NCBI RefSeq assembly: GCF_043729335.1
Contig: NZ_JAYTLQ010000013.1
Coordinates: 73,749-137,748, forward strand
Reading direction: 5' to 3'
DNA: 64,000 bases
Origin: Crenothrix sp043729335
GTDB lineage: Bacteria; Pseudomonadota; Gammaproteobacteria; Methylococcales; Methylomonadaceae
The translations under genes were made by a program, and so were the position numbers. The notes beneath the pieces were generated by a model, which did not search any database, was not told the origin of the DNA, and saw only the letters and a program-made list of their open reading frames with translations. Position 1 is the stretch's first letter. Each line of letters begins with the position of its first letter. Positions 51,531 to 61,202 of this stretch are shown one piece after another.

Positions 51531-53615
51531 ATGACAGATTTATCGCTATATAGAAACATCGGTATTTTCGCGCACGTCGATGCCGGTAAAACCACCACCA
51601 CTGAGCGGATTTTAAAGCTCACCGGTAAAATTCATAAAATCGGTGAAGTACATGATGGCGAAACCACCACCGATTTCATGGATCAAGAACGTGAGCGCGG
51701 CATTACCATTCAGTCCGCTGCCACCACCTGTTTTTGGAAAGACTACCGTTTTAATATCATCGACACCCCGGGTCACGTTGATTTTACGATCGAAGTTTAC
51801 CGCTCGCTGAAAGTATTGGACGGCGGTATCGGTGTTTTCTGTGGTTCTGGTGGTGTTGAGCCTCAATCAGAAACCAACTGGCGTTATGCGAATGACTCCG
51901 AAGTTGCCCGCGTTATCTATATTAATAAATTAGATCGTATCGGTGCCGATTTCTATCGTGTTATCAAACAAGTTGAAGAAGTATTGGGCGCAGTGCCTGT
52001 GGTCATGACTTTGCCTATTGGTACTGAAGACCAGTTCGTCGGCGTGGTGGATTTGTTAACCCGTAAAGCTTGGATATGGGATAACTCTGGCGATCCCATG
52101 AATTACCATATTGATGATGTACCGGCTGATATGGTGGCGGACGTTGAAAAATGGCGTGAAAAAATGATTGACCAAGTGTCTGATCAGTTTGATGATGTCA
52201 TGGAAAAATATTTGGAAGGCGAAGAGCCGGATATTGAAACCATTAAACGTTGTATCCGCAAAGGCACAATTAATCTGGATTTCTTTCCCACCTTCTGCGG
52301 TTCTTCTTTCAAGAACAAAGGCGTACAGTTGGTATTGGACGGTGTTATTGATTATTTGCCTAGCCCAACGGATGTTAAACCACAGCCTGAAGTCGATCTG
52401 GAAGGTAATCCCACCGGTACGTTTGCTATCGTTGATGCCAGCAAACCATTGCGTGCATTAGCGTTTAAGATTATGGACGACCGTTACGGCGCGTTGACTT
52501 TCTTGCGTATTTACTCTGGCAGACTGGAAAAAGGTACTAACGTACTCAATACCTTTACCGGTAAAACCGAGCGTATTGGTCGTATTGTGGAAATGCACGC
52601 CGATTCACGTAATGAATTAGACTCTGCACAAGCCGGTGACATTGTTGCGGTATTGGGTATGAAAAATATTCAAACCGGTCATACCTTATGCGATCCTAAA
52701 TTTCCAGCGACTTTAGAGCCGATGGTATTCCCTGATCCGGTTATCTCGTTGGCGATTTCGCCGAAAGATAAAGCAGCGTCTGAAAAAATGGGGATTGCCT
52801 TAGGCAAAATGATTCAGGAAGATCCGTCCTTCCATGTTGAAACTGACGAAGACAGCGGCGAAACCATCCTGAAAGGTATGGGCGAGTTGCATCTTGACAT
52901 TAAAGTCGACATTTTAAGGCGTACGCACGGTGTAGACGTTATCGTAGGTAAGCCGCAAGTCGCGTACCGTGAAACCATTACTAAATCGGTTGAAGACGAA
53001 TACACCCACAAGAAACAATCCGGTGGTTCTGGCCAATACGGTAAGATCAACTACAGAATTGAGCCAGGCGAGCCAGGCAGTGGTTTTGTATTTGAGTCGG
53101 CGGTTACCGGTGGTAACGTGCCACGCGAATACTGGCCAGCGGTTGAAAAAGGCTTTAAGAGCATGTTGGGCAAAGGCGTTTTGGCCGGTTTCCCGTGTTT
53201 GGACTTTAAAGTTGTGTTAACCGACGGTGGCTTCCACGCGGTGGATTCATCAGCGATTGCTTTTGAAATTGCCGCGAAAGCAGCGTTCCGTCAATCGATT
53301 CCGAAAGCGGGCCCACAATTGATCGAACCGATCATGAAAGTGGATACCTTTACACCGGATTCGCATGTCGGTGACGTGATCGGCGACCTTAACCGTCGCC
53401 GTGGCATGATTAAATCGCAAGATGCCGGTATTACTGGCGTGCGTATTAAATCTGACGTGCCGTTGAGTGAAATGTTCGGTTACATCGGTGATTTGCGTAC
53501 CATGACTTCAGGTCGTGGCCAATTCTCGATGGAATTCTCACATTATATGCCGTGTCCTAAAAACGTGGCCGATGAAGTGATTAAAGAAGTCACCGAGCGC
53601 AACAAAGCCAAGTAA
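51531..53615 (+). CDS. fusB: Elongation factor G, second stand-alone type
   Basis: Protein of 694 residues with all EF-G motifs: AHVDAGKTTTTERIL (G1), ERERGITIQSAATT (G2), DTPGHVDF (G3), INKLDR (G4) and GSSFKNKG (G5). The domain IV tip has GGFHAVDSSAIAFEIA. It catalyses ribosomal translocation or recycling. It is not flanked by rpsL, rpsG or tufA, as primary EF-G is, and its sequence fits the second EF-G (EF-G2) seen in several gammaproteobacteria. The symbol follows Pseudomonas usage. It has a strong terminator after it and RF3 downstream. Confidence 0.85.
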   Translation: MTDLSLYRNIGIFAHVDAGKTTTTERILKLTGKIHKIGEVHDGETTTDFMDQERERGITIQSAATTCFWKDYRFNIIDTPGHVDFTIEVYRSLKVLDGGIGVFCGSGGVEPQSETNWRYANDSEVARVIYINKLDRIGADFYRVIKQVEEVLGAVPVVMTLPIGTEDQFVGVVDLLTRKAWIWDNSGDPMNYHIDDVPADMVADVEKWREKMIDQVSDQFDDVMEKYLEGEEPDIETIKRCIRKGTINLDFFPTFCGSSFKNKGVQLVLDGVIDYLPSPTDVKPQPEVDLEGNPTGTFAIVDASKPLRALAFKIMDDRYGALTFLRIYSGRLEKGTNVLNTFTGKTERIGRIVEMHADSRNELDSAQAGDIVAVLGMKNIQTGHTLCDPKFPATLEPMVFPDPVISLAISPKDKAASEKMGIALGKMIQEDPSFHVETDEDSGETILKGMGELHLDIKVDILRRTHGVDVIVGKPQVAYRETITKSVEDEYTHKKQSGGSGQYGKINYRIEPGEPGSGFVFESAVTGGNVPREYWPAVEKGFKSMLGKGVLAGFPCLDFKVVLTDGGFHAVDSSAIAFEIAAKAAFRQSIPKAGPQLIEPIMKVDTFTPDSHVGDVIGDLNRRRGMIKSQDAGITGVRIKSDVPLSEMFGYIGDLRTMTSGRGQFSMEFSHYMPCPKNVADEVIKEVTERNKAK

Positions 53616-53630
53616 ACTTGCCGACACTGA

Positions 53631-53665
53631 AGCCGAGCAGCCCCCTGTTGCTCGGCTTTGTTTTA
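53631..53665 (+). terminator. Rho-independent terminator after EF-G2 gene
   Basis: Perfect 9-bp GC-rich arms AGCCGAGCA (53631-53639) and TGCTCGGCT (53649-53657), then TTGTTTTAT. It starts 16 nt after the EF-G2 stop. Confidence 0.92.
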
Positions 53666-53762
53666 TCTGACCACTTGCTTTTTGTGCTAGTCAACGATGT
53701 TTAATCGTTACTAAACCGGCAAGTCCGTTGTATACACACCGCTCCATTGCTTAGATAACGCC

Positions 53763-55349
<1,587 letters not shown>

Positions 55350-55694
55350 CGGTAGGTTGAGGTGACGCCAGGAACCCCAACACGCGACACACAAACTGTT
55401 GGGGTTCGTTGCCTCCCCCAACCTACAGTTGAAATACGCTGTAAATGGATTTCCCTGCTTTTTAGCAGTAGCTATTCGTTAAATCCGTGCCAACCATGTG
55501 CTATTGCCGCGCATCACGGCTAAAACTGGTACATTGCGCGGATTGATTTGTATATACTATGCAGTTAATTCAGATTATTTCTGTTTTTTTATTGCCCTAA
55601 CTTGAAGGTTTGCTGTGTTGGCGCATGACTTATGACGGTCTACAATTACCTGTTTGTCAGCACTAAAGCATAACCCGTTCCGACAGGATTTTAC
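55350..55694. repeat. Nested palindromic repeat and aceE leader
   Basis: An element at 55352-55426 has outer arms GTAGGTTG (55352-55359) and CAACCTAC (55419-55426), and inner perfect arms GAACCCCAAC (55372-55381) and GTTGGGGTTC (55398-55407). It directly follows prfC and may end its transcription. Dispersed repeats of this GTTGGGGTTC type are common in proteobacteria. The rest, up to 55694, holds the aceE promoter region; no gene is seen. Confidence 0.75.
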
Positions 55695-58373
55695 ATGAAC
55701 AACAGTTTAATATCAGAAGTTACCGGACAGAATGACATCGATCCTACGGAAACCAAAGAATGGATTGAGGCACTTCAATCCCTCATCGAGCGAGATGGGA
55801 GTGAGCGCGCCCATTTTCTGATTGAGCAACTGGTTGCGGTTACAAGGCACGCTGGATTTGATATTCCTTTCAGTGCCAACACTGCCTATCTCAATACTAT
55901 TCCTGTCGCCAGACAAGCGCCTTTTCCTGGTGATCAATCGATTGAGCTTAAAATCCGCTCGTATGTGCGCTGGAATGCCATGATGATGGTATTGCGTGCT
56001 AACAAACACACCAATGTCGGCGGCCACATTGCCAGTTTTGCCTCAGCTGCAACCTTATATGATGTCGGTTACAACCATTTTTGGCGGGCAACCTCCGAGC
56101 AGCACGATTGCGATTTGATCTTTACCCAAGGCCATCTTACTCCGGGTGATTACGCACGTTCTTTTCTACTAGGGCGCTTCACCGAAGAACAAATGGATAA
56201 CTTCCGCCAAGAAGTTAACGGTAATGGCTTGTCGTCTTACCCGCACCCGTGGCTGATGCCGGACTTCTGGCAGTTCCCGACCGTATCGATGGGTCTTGGC
56301 CCTATTATGGCAATTTACCAAGCCCGCTTCATGCGCTACCTGCAAGACCGTGGCTTTGCCGATACTTCCGAGCGTAAAGTCTGGAGCTTTTTAGGCGATG
56401 GTGAAACTGACGAGCCTGAATCTTTAGGTGCAATCGGTTTGGCAGGACGTGAAAAACTGGATAACTTGATTTTTGTTGTCAATTGCAATCTACAGCGTTT
56501 AGATGGCCCGGTACGCGGTAACGGCAAAATCATTCAAGAACTGGAAAGTGAATTCCGTGGCGCAGGCTGGAATGTTATTAAGCTGGTGTGGGGGCAACGC
56601 TGGGACGCGCTGTTAGCCCGTGATAAAGATGGCTTATTAGCCGCGCGGATGATGTCGTGCGTCGATGGCGATTACCAAACCTTTAAAGCCAAAGACGGCG
56701 CGTATGTACGCGAGTTTTTCTTTAACACCCCAGAATTAAAAGCCATGGTCGCCGATTGGTCTGACCGTGATATCTGGGAACTAAACCGTGGTGGCCATGA
56801 CGCGACCAAAGTTTATGCCGCCTTCCATGATGCGGTAAATCATAAAGGACAACCCACGGTTATTCTGGCCAAGACCATTAAAGGTTACGGCATGGGATCA
56901 TCCGGCGAAGCGACCATGGGAGCTCACCAGGCAAAAAAAATGAGTAACGACTCACTGCGCCATTTCTGTGATCGGTATGATTTACCGGTGAGCGATGAGC
57001 AATTGCACGATCTATCGTATCTAACCTTCCCCGAAGGTTCGAAAGAACTGGCCTATATGAACAAGTGCCGTACTGATTTAGGTGGACATTTGCCGGCTAG
57101 ACGCAGTAAATCGTATGCGTTGGATGTGCCTGTCCTTAACGACTTTAAAAGTTTGTTGGAAGCGACCGGCGAAGGCCGTGAAATCTCCACTACTATGGCA
57201 TTTGTACGCTTGCTTAATATCCTGACCAAAGACAAAAATATCGGCAAGCGCATTGTGCCGATTGTGCCTGATGAATCCAGAACCTTTGGTATGGAAGGTA
57301 TGTTTAAGCAGCTCGGTATCTGGTCGCAAGTGGGCCAATTATATACGCCACAAGATGCCGGCCAGCTGATGTTCTACAAAGAAGACAAGAACGGACAGGT
57401 GTTGCAGGAAGGCATCAACGAAGCCGGTGGTTTATGTGACTGGATTGCTGCGGGAACCTCGTATTCCACGCACAATGTGCCGATGATTCCGTTCTTTATT
57501 TACTACTCCATGTTCGGTTTCCAGCGAGTTGGCGATTTGATCTGGGCTGCGGCTGACCAACGTACCCGTGGCTTTTTAATGGGCGGCACGGCGGGCAGAA
57601 CAACTCTAAACGGCGAAGGTTTGCAACATGAAGATGGCCACAGCCATCTTATGGCGGCCACCGTACCCAACTGTATGTCCTACGACCCGACTTACGCCTA
57701 CGAGCTGGCGGTAATCATTCAAGATGGCATGCGCCGTATGTATGTGGAACAGGAAGACGTGTTTTATTACATTACCGTGATGAACGAAAACTACGCCCAT
57801 CCTGCCATGCCCAAAGGCGTGGAACTGGATATTCTTAAGGGTATGTATTTGTTTCAGACCGGTGGCAAGAAAAAAAGTGTGCGCGTACAACTGTTAGGTT
57901 CCGGCACAATTTTCCGCGAAGTGGAAGCGGCGGCTATCATGCTGCGCGATGAGTGGGACGTTGAATCGGATGTGTGGAGTTGCCCAAGCTTTACTGAACT
58001 TGCCAGAGATGGCCAAAGCTGTGAACGCTGGAACCGATTACACCCCACCGAACCTACACGAATCTCCCATGTTGCCCGTTGTTTGGATAACGTTAAAAAC
58101 CCTGTCGTGGTCGCAACGGATTATGTCCGCGCCTATGCCGAACAAGTTCGCGGCCTGATTGCAGCGCCGTATACGGTGTTGGGTACTGATGGTTTTGGCC
58201 GTTCGGATACCCGCGAAAATTTGCGTAAGTTTTTCGAGGTGGATCGTTACCATGTCACCATCGCCGCACTGAAAAGCTTGGCCGATATGGGGCAGTTTGA
58301 TGCCGCTAAAATCGATGTCGCCATTGCAAAATACGGCATTAACCCCGATATAAAAGCGCCTTGGTTGGTTTAA
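55695..58373 (+). CDS. aceE: Pyruvate dehydrogenase E1 component, homodimeric
   Basis: Protein of 892 residues, as in proteobacterial AceE. It decarboxylates pyruvate with thiamine diphosphate. Visible motifs: GGHIASFASAATLYDVGYNHFWRA, the ThDP-binding FLGDGETDEPES...NLIFVVNCNLQRLDGPVRGNGKIIQEL, KTIKGYGMGSSGEA and IPFFIYYSMFGFQRVGDLIWAAADQRTRGFLMGGTAGRTTLNGEGLQHEDGHS-type region. It starts the operon aceE-aceF-lpd, with aceF following after 15 nt. Confidence 0.97.
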   Translation: MNNSLISEVTGQNDIDPTETKEWIEALQSLIERDGSERAHFLIEQLVAVTRHAGFDIPFSANTAYLNTIPVARQAPFPGDQSIELKIRSYVRWNAMMMVLRANKHTNVGGHIASFASAATLYDVGYNHFWRATSEQHDCDLIFTQGHLTPGDYARSFLLGRFTEEQMDNFRQEVNGNGLSSYPHPWLMPDFWQFPTVSMGLGPIMAIYQARFMRYLQDRGFADTSERKVWSFLGDGETDEPESLGAIGLAGREKLDNLIFVVNCNLQRLDGPVRGNGKIIQELESEFRGAGWNVIKLVWGQRWDALLARDKDGLLAARMMSCVDGDYQTFKAKDGAYVREFFFNTPELKAMVADWSDRDIWELNRGGHDATKVYAAFHDAVNHKGQPTVILAKTIKGYGMGSSGEATMGAHQAKKMSNDSLRHFCDRYDLPVSDEQLHDLSYLTFPEGSKELAYMNKCRTDLGGHLPARRSKSYALDVPVLNDFKSLLEATGEGREISTTMAFVRLLNILTKDKNIGKRIVPIVPDESRTFGMEGMFKQLGIWSQVGQLYTPQDAGQLMFYKEDKNGQVLQEGINEAGGLCDWIAAGTSYSTHNVPMIPFFIYYSMFGFQRVGDLIWAAADQRTRGFLMGGTAGRTTLNGEGLQHEDGHSHLMAATVPNCMSYDPTYAYELAVIIQDGMRRMYVEQEDVFYYITVMNENYAHPAMPKGVELDILKGMYLFQTGGKKKSVRVQLLGSGTIFREVEAAAIMLRDEWDVESDVWSCPSFTELARDGQSCERWNRLHPTEPTRISHVARCLDNVKNPVVVATDYVRAYAEQVRGLIAAPYTVLGTDGFGRSDTRENLRKFFEVDRYHVTIAALKSLADMGQFDAAKIDVAIAKYGINPDIKAPWLV

Positions 58374-58388
58374 GGGAAGGAACAGACG

Positions 58389-59681
58389 ATGCTGATTGAA
58401 ATTAAAGTCCCGGATGTGGGCGCACCGCAAGTTGACGTAATTGAAGTGTTGATACAGGCTGGGGATACCGTTGCATTAGACCAATCGATTGCAACACTGG
58501 AAGGCGATAAAGCCAGTATGGAGCTGCCGTCCACCGCCAATGGCGTGGTGCAGCAAGTGCATATCAAGCCAGGTGATAAAGTCTCGGAAGGCACGTTGAT
58601 TGCCACGGTGTTAGTGGAAGAAGCCGCCGCTGCCGTTACAGAATCGGCTCCCGTTAAAGCCCCAGAAGTTCCTGCACCCATTGCACCTCCCCCTCCTAAG
58701 CCCGCAGAACCTGCACCGATTACCCCACCTTCAGTAGCCAATATTGCCCCTGCCCAACCCGTGACCAGCGTCAGCAATCCCGCCGTTCATGCTTCGCCGT
58801 CGGTAAGGATGTTTGCACGTGAGTTGGGCGTTGATTTGGGCAAGGTGACGGTTGCTACCGGCCGTAAAGGCCGTATTTTAAAAGACGATGTGAAGCTGTT
58901 CGTTAAACAAGTATTGGCAGAAGGCGTTGTTAGTACCGGCGGCGCTGGCATACCGAGCATACCCGCTGTTGATTTTTCAGTATTTGGCAACATAGAAGTC
59001 CAGAAACTCAGCAAAATTAAACGCCTGACGGGACAGAATCTGACCCGTGTATGGTTAAACCTGCCGATGGTGACTTACCACGACGAAGCTGATATTACCG
59101 AGATGGAAGCGTTTCGGGTTGCTTTAAACAGCGAAAAAGCTAAAGACGATATTAAGCTTACCGCGTTATTGTTTATCATCAAGGCTCTGGTGGCGGCGAT
59201 GAAGCAGTTCCCAAGCTTTAATGCTTCATTGTCTAGTGATGGCGAAAGTATCATCCTTAAACAGTATTTCAATATTGGTATTGCTGTCGATACACCTAAT
59301 GGCTTGGTTGTGCCGGTATTACGCGATGTCGATACTAAAAGCATCAATCAATTATCTGTGGAACTGGCGGGAAAAAGTGCTAAAGCTCGCTCAGGGAAAT
59401 TGTTACCCAACGAGATGCAAGGCGGCTGTTTAACCATCTCCAGTTTAGGTGGCATTGGCGGCACCGCGTTTACACCGATTGTAAATGCGCCAGAAGTAGC
59501 TATCCTTGGTGTTACTCGTGCCAAAATGCAACCGGTATGGAATGGTAAAGAGTTTATACCGCGCTTAATGCTGCCTTTGGATTTAACTTATGACCACCGT
59601 GTGATTGATGGTGCGGAAGGGGCACGGTTTATGGCCGTGGTTAAACAAAATTTAAGCGACATTCGCCGTTTATTACTTTAA
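58389..59681 (+). CDS. aceF: Dihydrolipoamide acetyltransferase (E2)
   Basis: Protein of 430 residues. A single lipoyl domain (residues about 1-78) has the modified Lys in LEGDKASMELPS. An Ala/Pro-rich linker is followed by a peripheral-subunit-binding domain (ASPSVRMFARELGVDLGKVT, about 134-175). The catalytic domain ends with LDLTYDHRVIDGAEGARF, which holds the catalytic His and Asp. Enterobacterial AceF has three lipoyl domains, so this is the short form. It overlaps no neighbour; lpd follows after 12 nt. Confidence 0.95.
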   Translation: MLIEIKVPDVGAPQVDVIEVLIQAGDTVALDQSIATLEGDKASMELPSTANGVVQQVHIKPGDKVSEGTLIATVLVEEAAAAVTESAPVKAPEVPAPIAPPPPKPAEPAPITPPSVANIAPAQPVTSVSNPAVHASPSVRMFARELGVDLGKVTVATGRKGRILKDDVKLFVKQVLAEGVVSTGGAGIPSIPAVDFSVFGNIEVQKLSKIKRLTGQNLTRVWLNLPMVTYHDEADITEMEAFRVALNSEKAKDDIKLTALLFIIKALVAAMKQFPSFNASLSSDGESIILKQYFNIGIAVDTPNGLVVPVLRDVDTKSINQLSVELAGKSAKARSGKLLPNEMQGGCLTISSLGGIGGTAFTPIVNAPEVAILGVTRAKMQPVWNGKEFIPRLMLPLDLTYDHRVIDGAEGARFMAVVKQNLSDIRRLLL

Positions 59682-59693
59682 GCAGACGCAGAT

Positions 59694-61136
59694 ATGGATA
59701 ACAATTCAACACAAAGTAACGCTGTTATACAGGCAGAAGTTTTGGTATTCGGCGGTGGCCCGGGTGGTTATACCGCTGCATTTCGGGCCGCTGATTTAGG
59801 CAAGCAAGTGGTTTTGGTCGAACGTTATCCGGTCATCGGTGGCGTGTGTTTAAACGTTGGCTGTATCCCGTCCAAAGCCTTGTTACACATGGCGCAAGTG
59901 ATCCATGAAGCCGACGAATTTGCCGAGCGTGGTATTGTGTTTGAAAAACCGACCCTGGATATCGACAAGATTCGGGACTGGAAACAAAACGTCACCAACA
60001 CCTTAAATGCCGGTTTGGCGGGTTTAGTTAAGCAACGCAAGATTACTTTGGTTCATGGTTTAGGGCAATTTACTTCCGCCAACACGGTAGATGTGCAGAC
60101 CGAAACCGGTGTTCAAACCATTCAGTTTGAGCAAGCCATTATCGCCGCAGGTTCACAGCCAACCAAAATCCCCAGCTTTCCAAATGATGATCCACGCTTA
60201 ATGGATTCGACGGGCGCATTGGCACTTAAAGAAATCCCCAAAAACTTGTTGATCGTCGGTGGTGGCATTATCGGTTTGGAAATGGCCACGGTATACCATG
60301 CTTTTGGTTCAAAAATTAGCGTGGTGGAGTTGATGGATCAAATCATTCCAGGTTGCGATAAAGATTTGATTACGCCGTTGTTCAGACGCATTAAAAAACA
60401 ATACGATAATATCTGGCTGGAAACCAAGGTCGCGTCGATAGAGGCGCAAACTGATGGCCTGAAAGTCACTTTTGAAGGCAAGAACGCGCCTGGGCCGCAA
60501 GTGTTTGATGGCGTGCTGGTTGCTGTGGGCCGCAGACCCAATGGAAATTTGATTGGCGCAGAACATGCCGGTATTACCGTTAACCCACAAGGTTTTATTC
60601 CGGTTGATAAACAGCAACGGACTAATGTTGCACATATTTTTGCTGTCGGCGATATTGTTGGTAATCCGATGCTGGCGCATAAAGCAGCACATGAAGGTAA
60701 GGTTGCTGCTGAAGTGGCAGCAGGACACAAAGCCGGTTTTGATGCACTCACTATTCCATCGGTAGCCTATACGGATCCTGAAGTGGCCTGGATGGGTCTA
60801 ACCGAAAATCAGGCCAAGGAACAAGGCATAGAATACGATAAAGCCGTCTTCCCTTGGGCAGCCAGCGGACGCTCACTCAGTATAGGTCGTAAGGAAGGCT
60901 TAACAAAATTACTGTGTGATAAGCAAACAGGCCGCGTATTGGGTGCAGGTATTGTCGGCACTAATGCCGGTGAATTAATTGCCGAAGCAGTATTGGCGCT
61001 GGAAATGGGTGCAGATGCCGATGACATCAGTTTAACGATACATCCGCACCCTACGCTGTCAGAAACTTTGGGTTTTGCCGCTGAAATAATCAACGGCACA
61101 ATTACCGATATTTACGTCAAAAAAGACAAATCCTAA
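59694..61136 (+). CDS. lpdA: Dihydrolipoyl dehydrogenase (E3)
   Basis: Protein of 480 residues that reoxidises dihydrolipoamide with NAD. FAD-binding VFGGGPGGYTAAFRAADLG, redox pair in GGVCLNVGCIPSKALL, NAD-binding IVGGGIIGLEMATVYHAFG, second FAD segment AVGDIVGNPMLAHKAAHEG, and the catalytic His-Glu pair in IHPHPTLSETLGFAAE. There is no N-terminal lipoyl domain. It closes the pyruvate dehydrogenase operon. Confidence 0.96.
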   Translation: MDNNSTQSNAVIQAEVLVFGGGPGGYTAAFRAADLGKQVVLVERYPVIGGVCLNVGCIPSKALLHMAQVIHEADEFAERGIVFEKPTLDIDKIRDWKQNVTNTLNAGLAGLVKQRKITLVHGLGQFTSANTVDVQTETGVQTIQFEQAIIAAGSQPTKIPSFPNDDPRLMDSTGALALKEIPKNLLIVGGGIIGLEMATVYHAFGSKISVVELMDQIIPGCDKDLITPLFRRIKKQYDNIWLETKVASIEAQTDGLKVTFEGKNAPGPQVFDGVLVAVGRRPNGNLIGAEHAGITVNPQGFIPVDKQQRTNVAHIFAVGDIVGNPMLAHKAAHEGKVAAEVAAGHKAGFDALTIPSVAYTDPEVAWMGLTENQAKEQGIEYDKAVFPWAASGRSLSIGRKEGLTKLLCDKQTGRVLGAGIVGTNAGELIAEAVLALEMGADADDISLTIHPHPTLSETLGFAAEIINGTITDIYVKKDKS

Positions 61137-61202
61137 CACTTTACACCTTGAGACTTAACCACTGAGACTTTTCTGTTTAACCGAAAGCTCCCGAGTACCC
61201 CG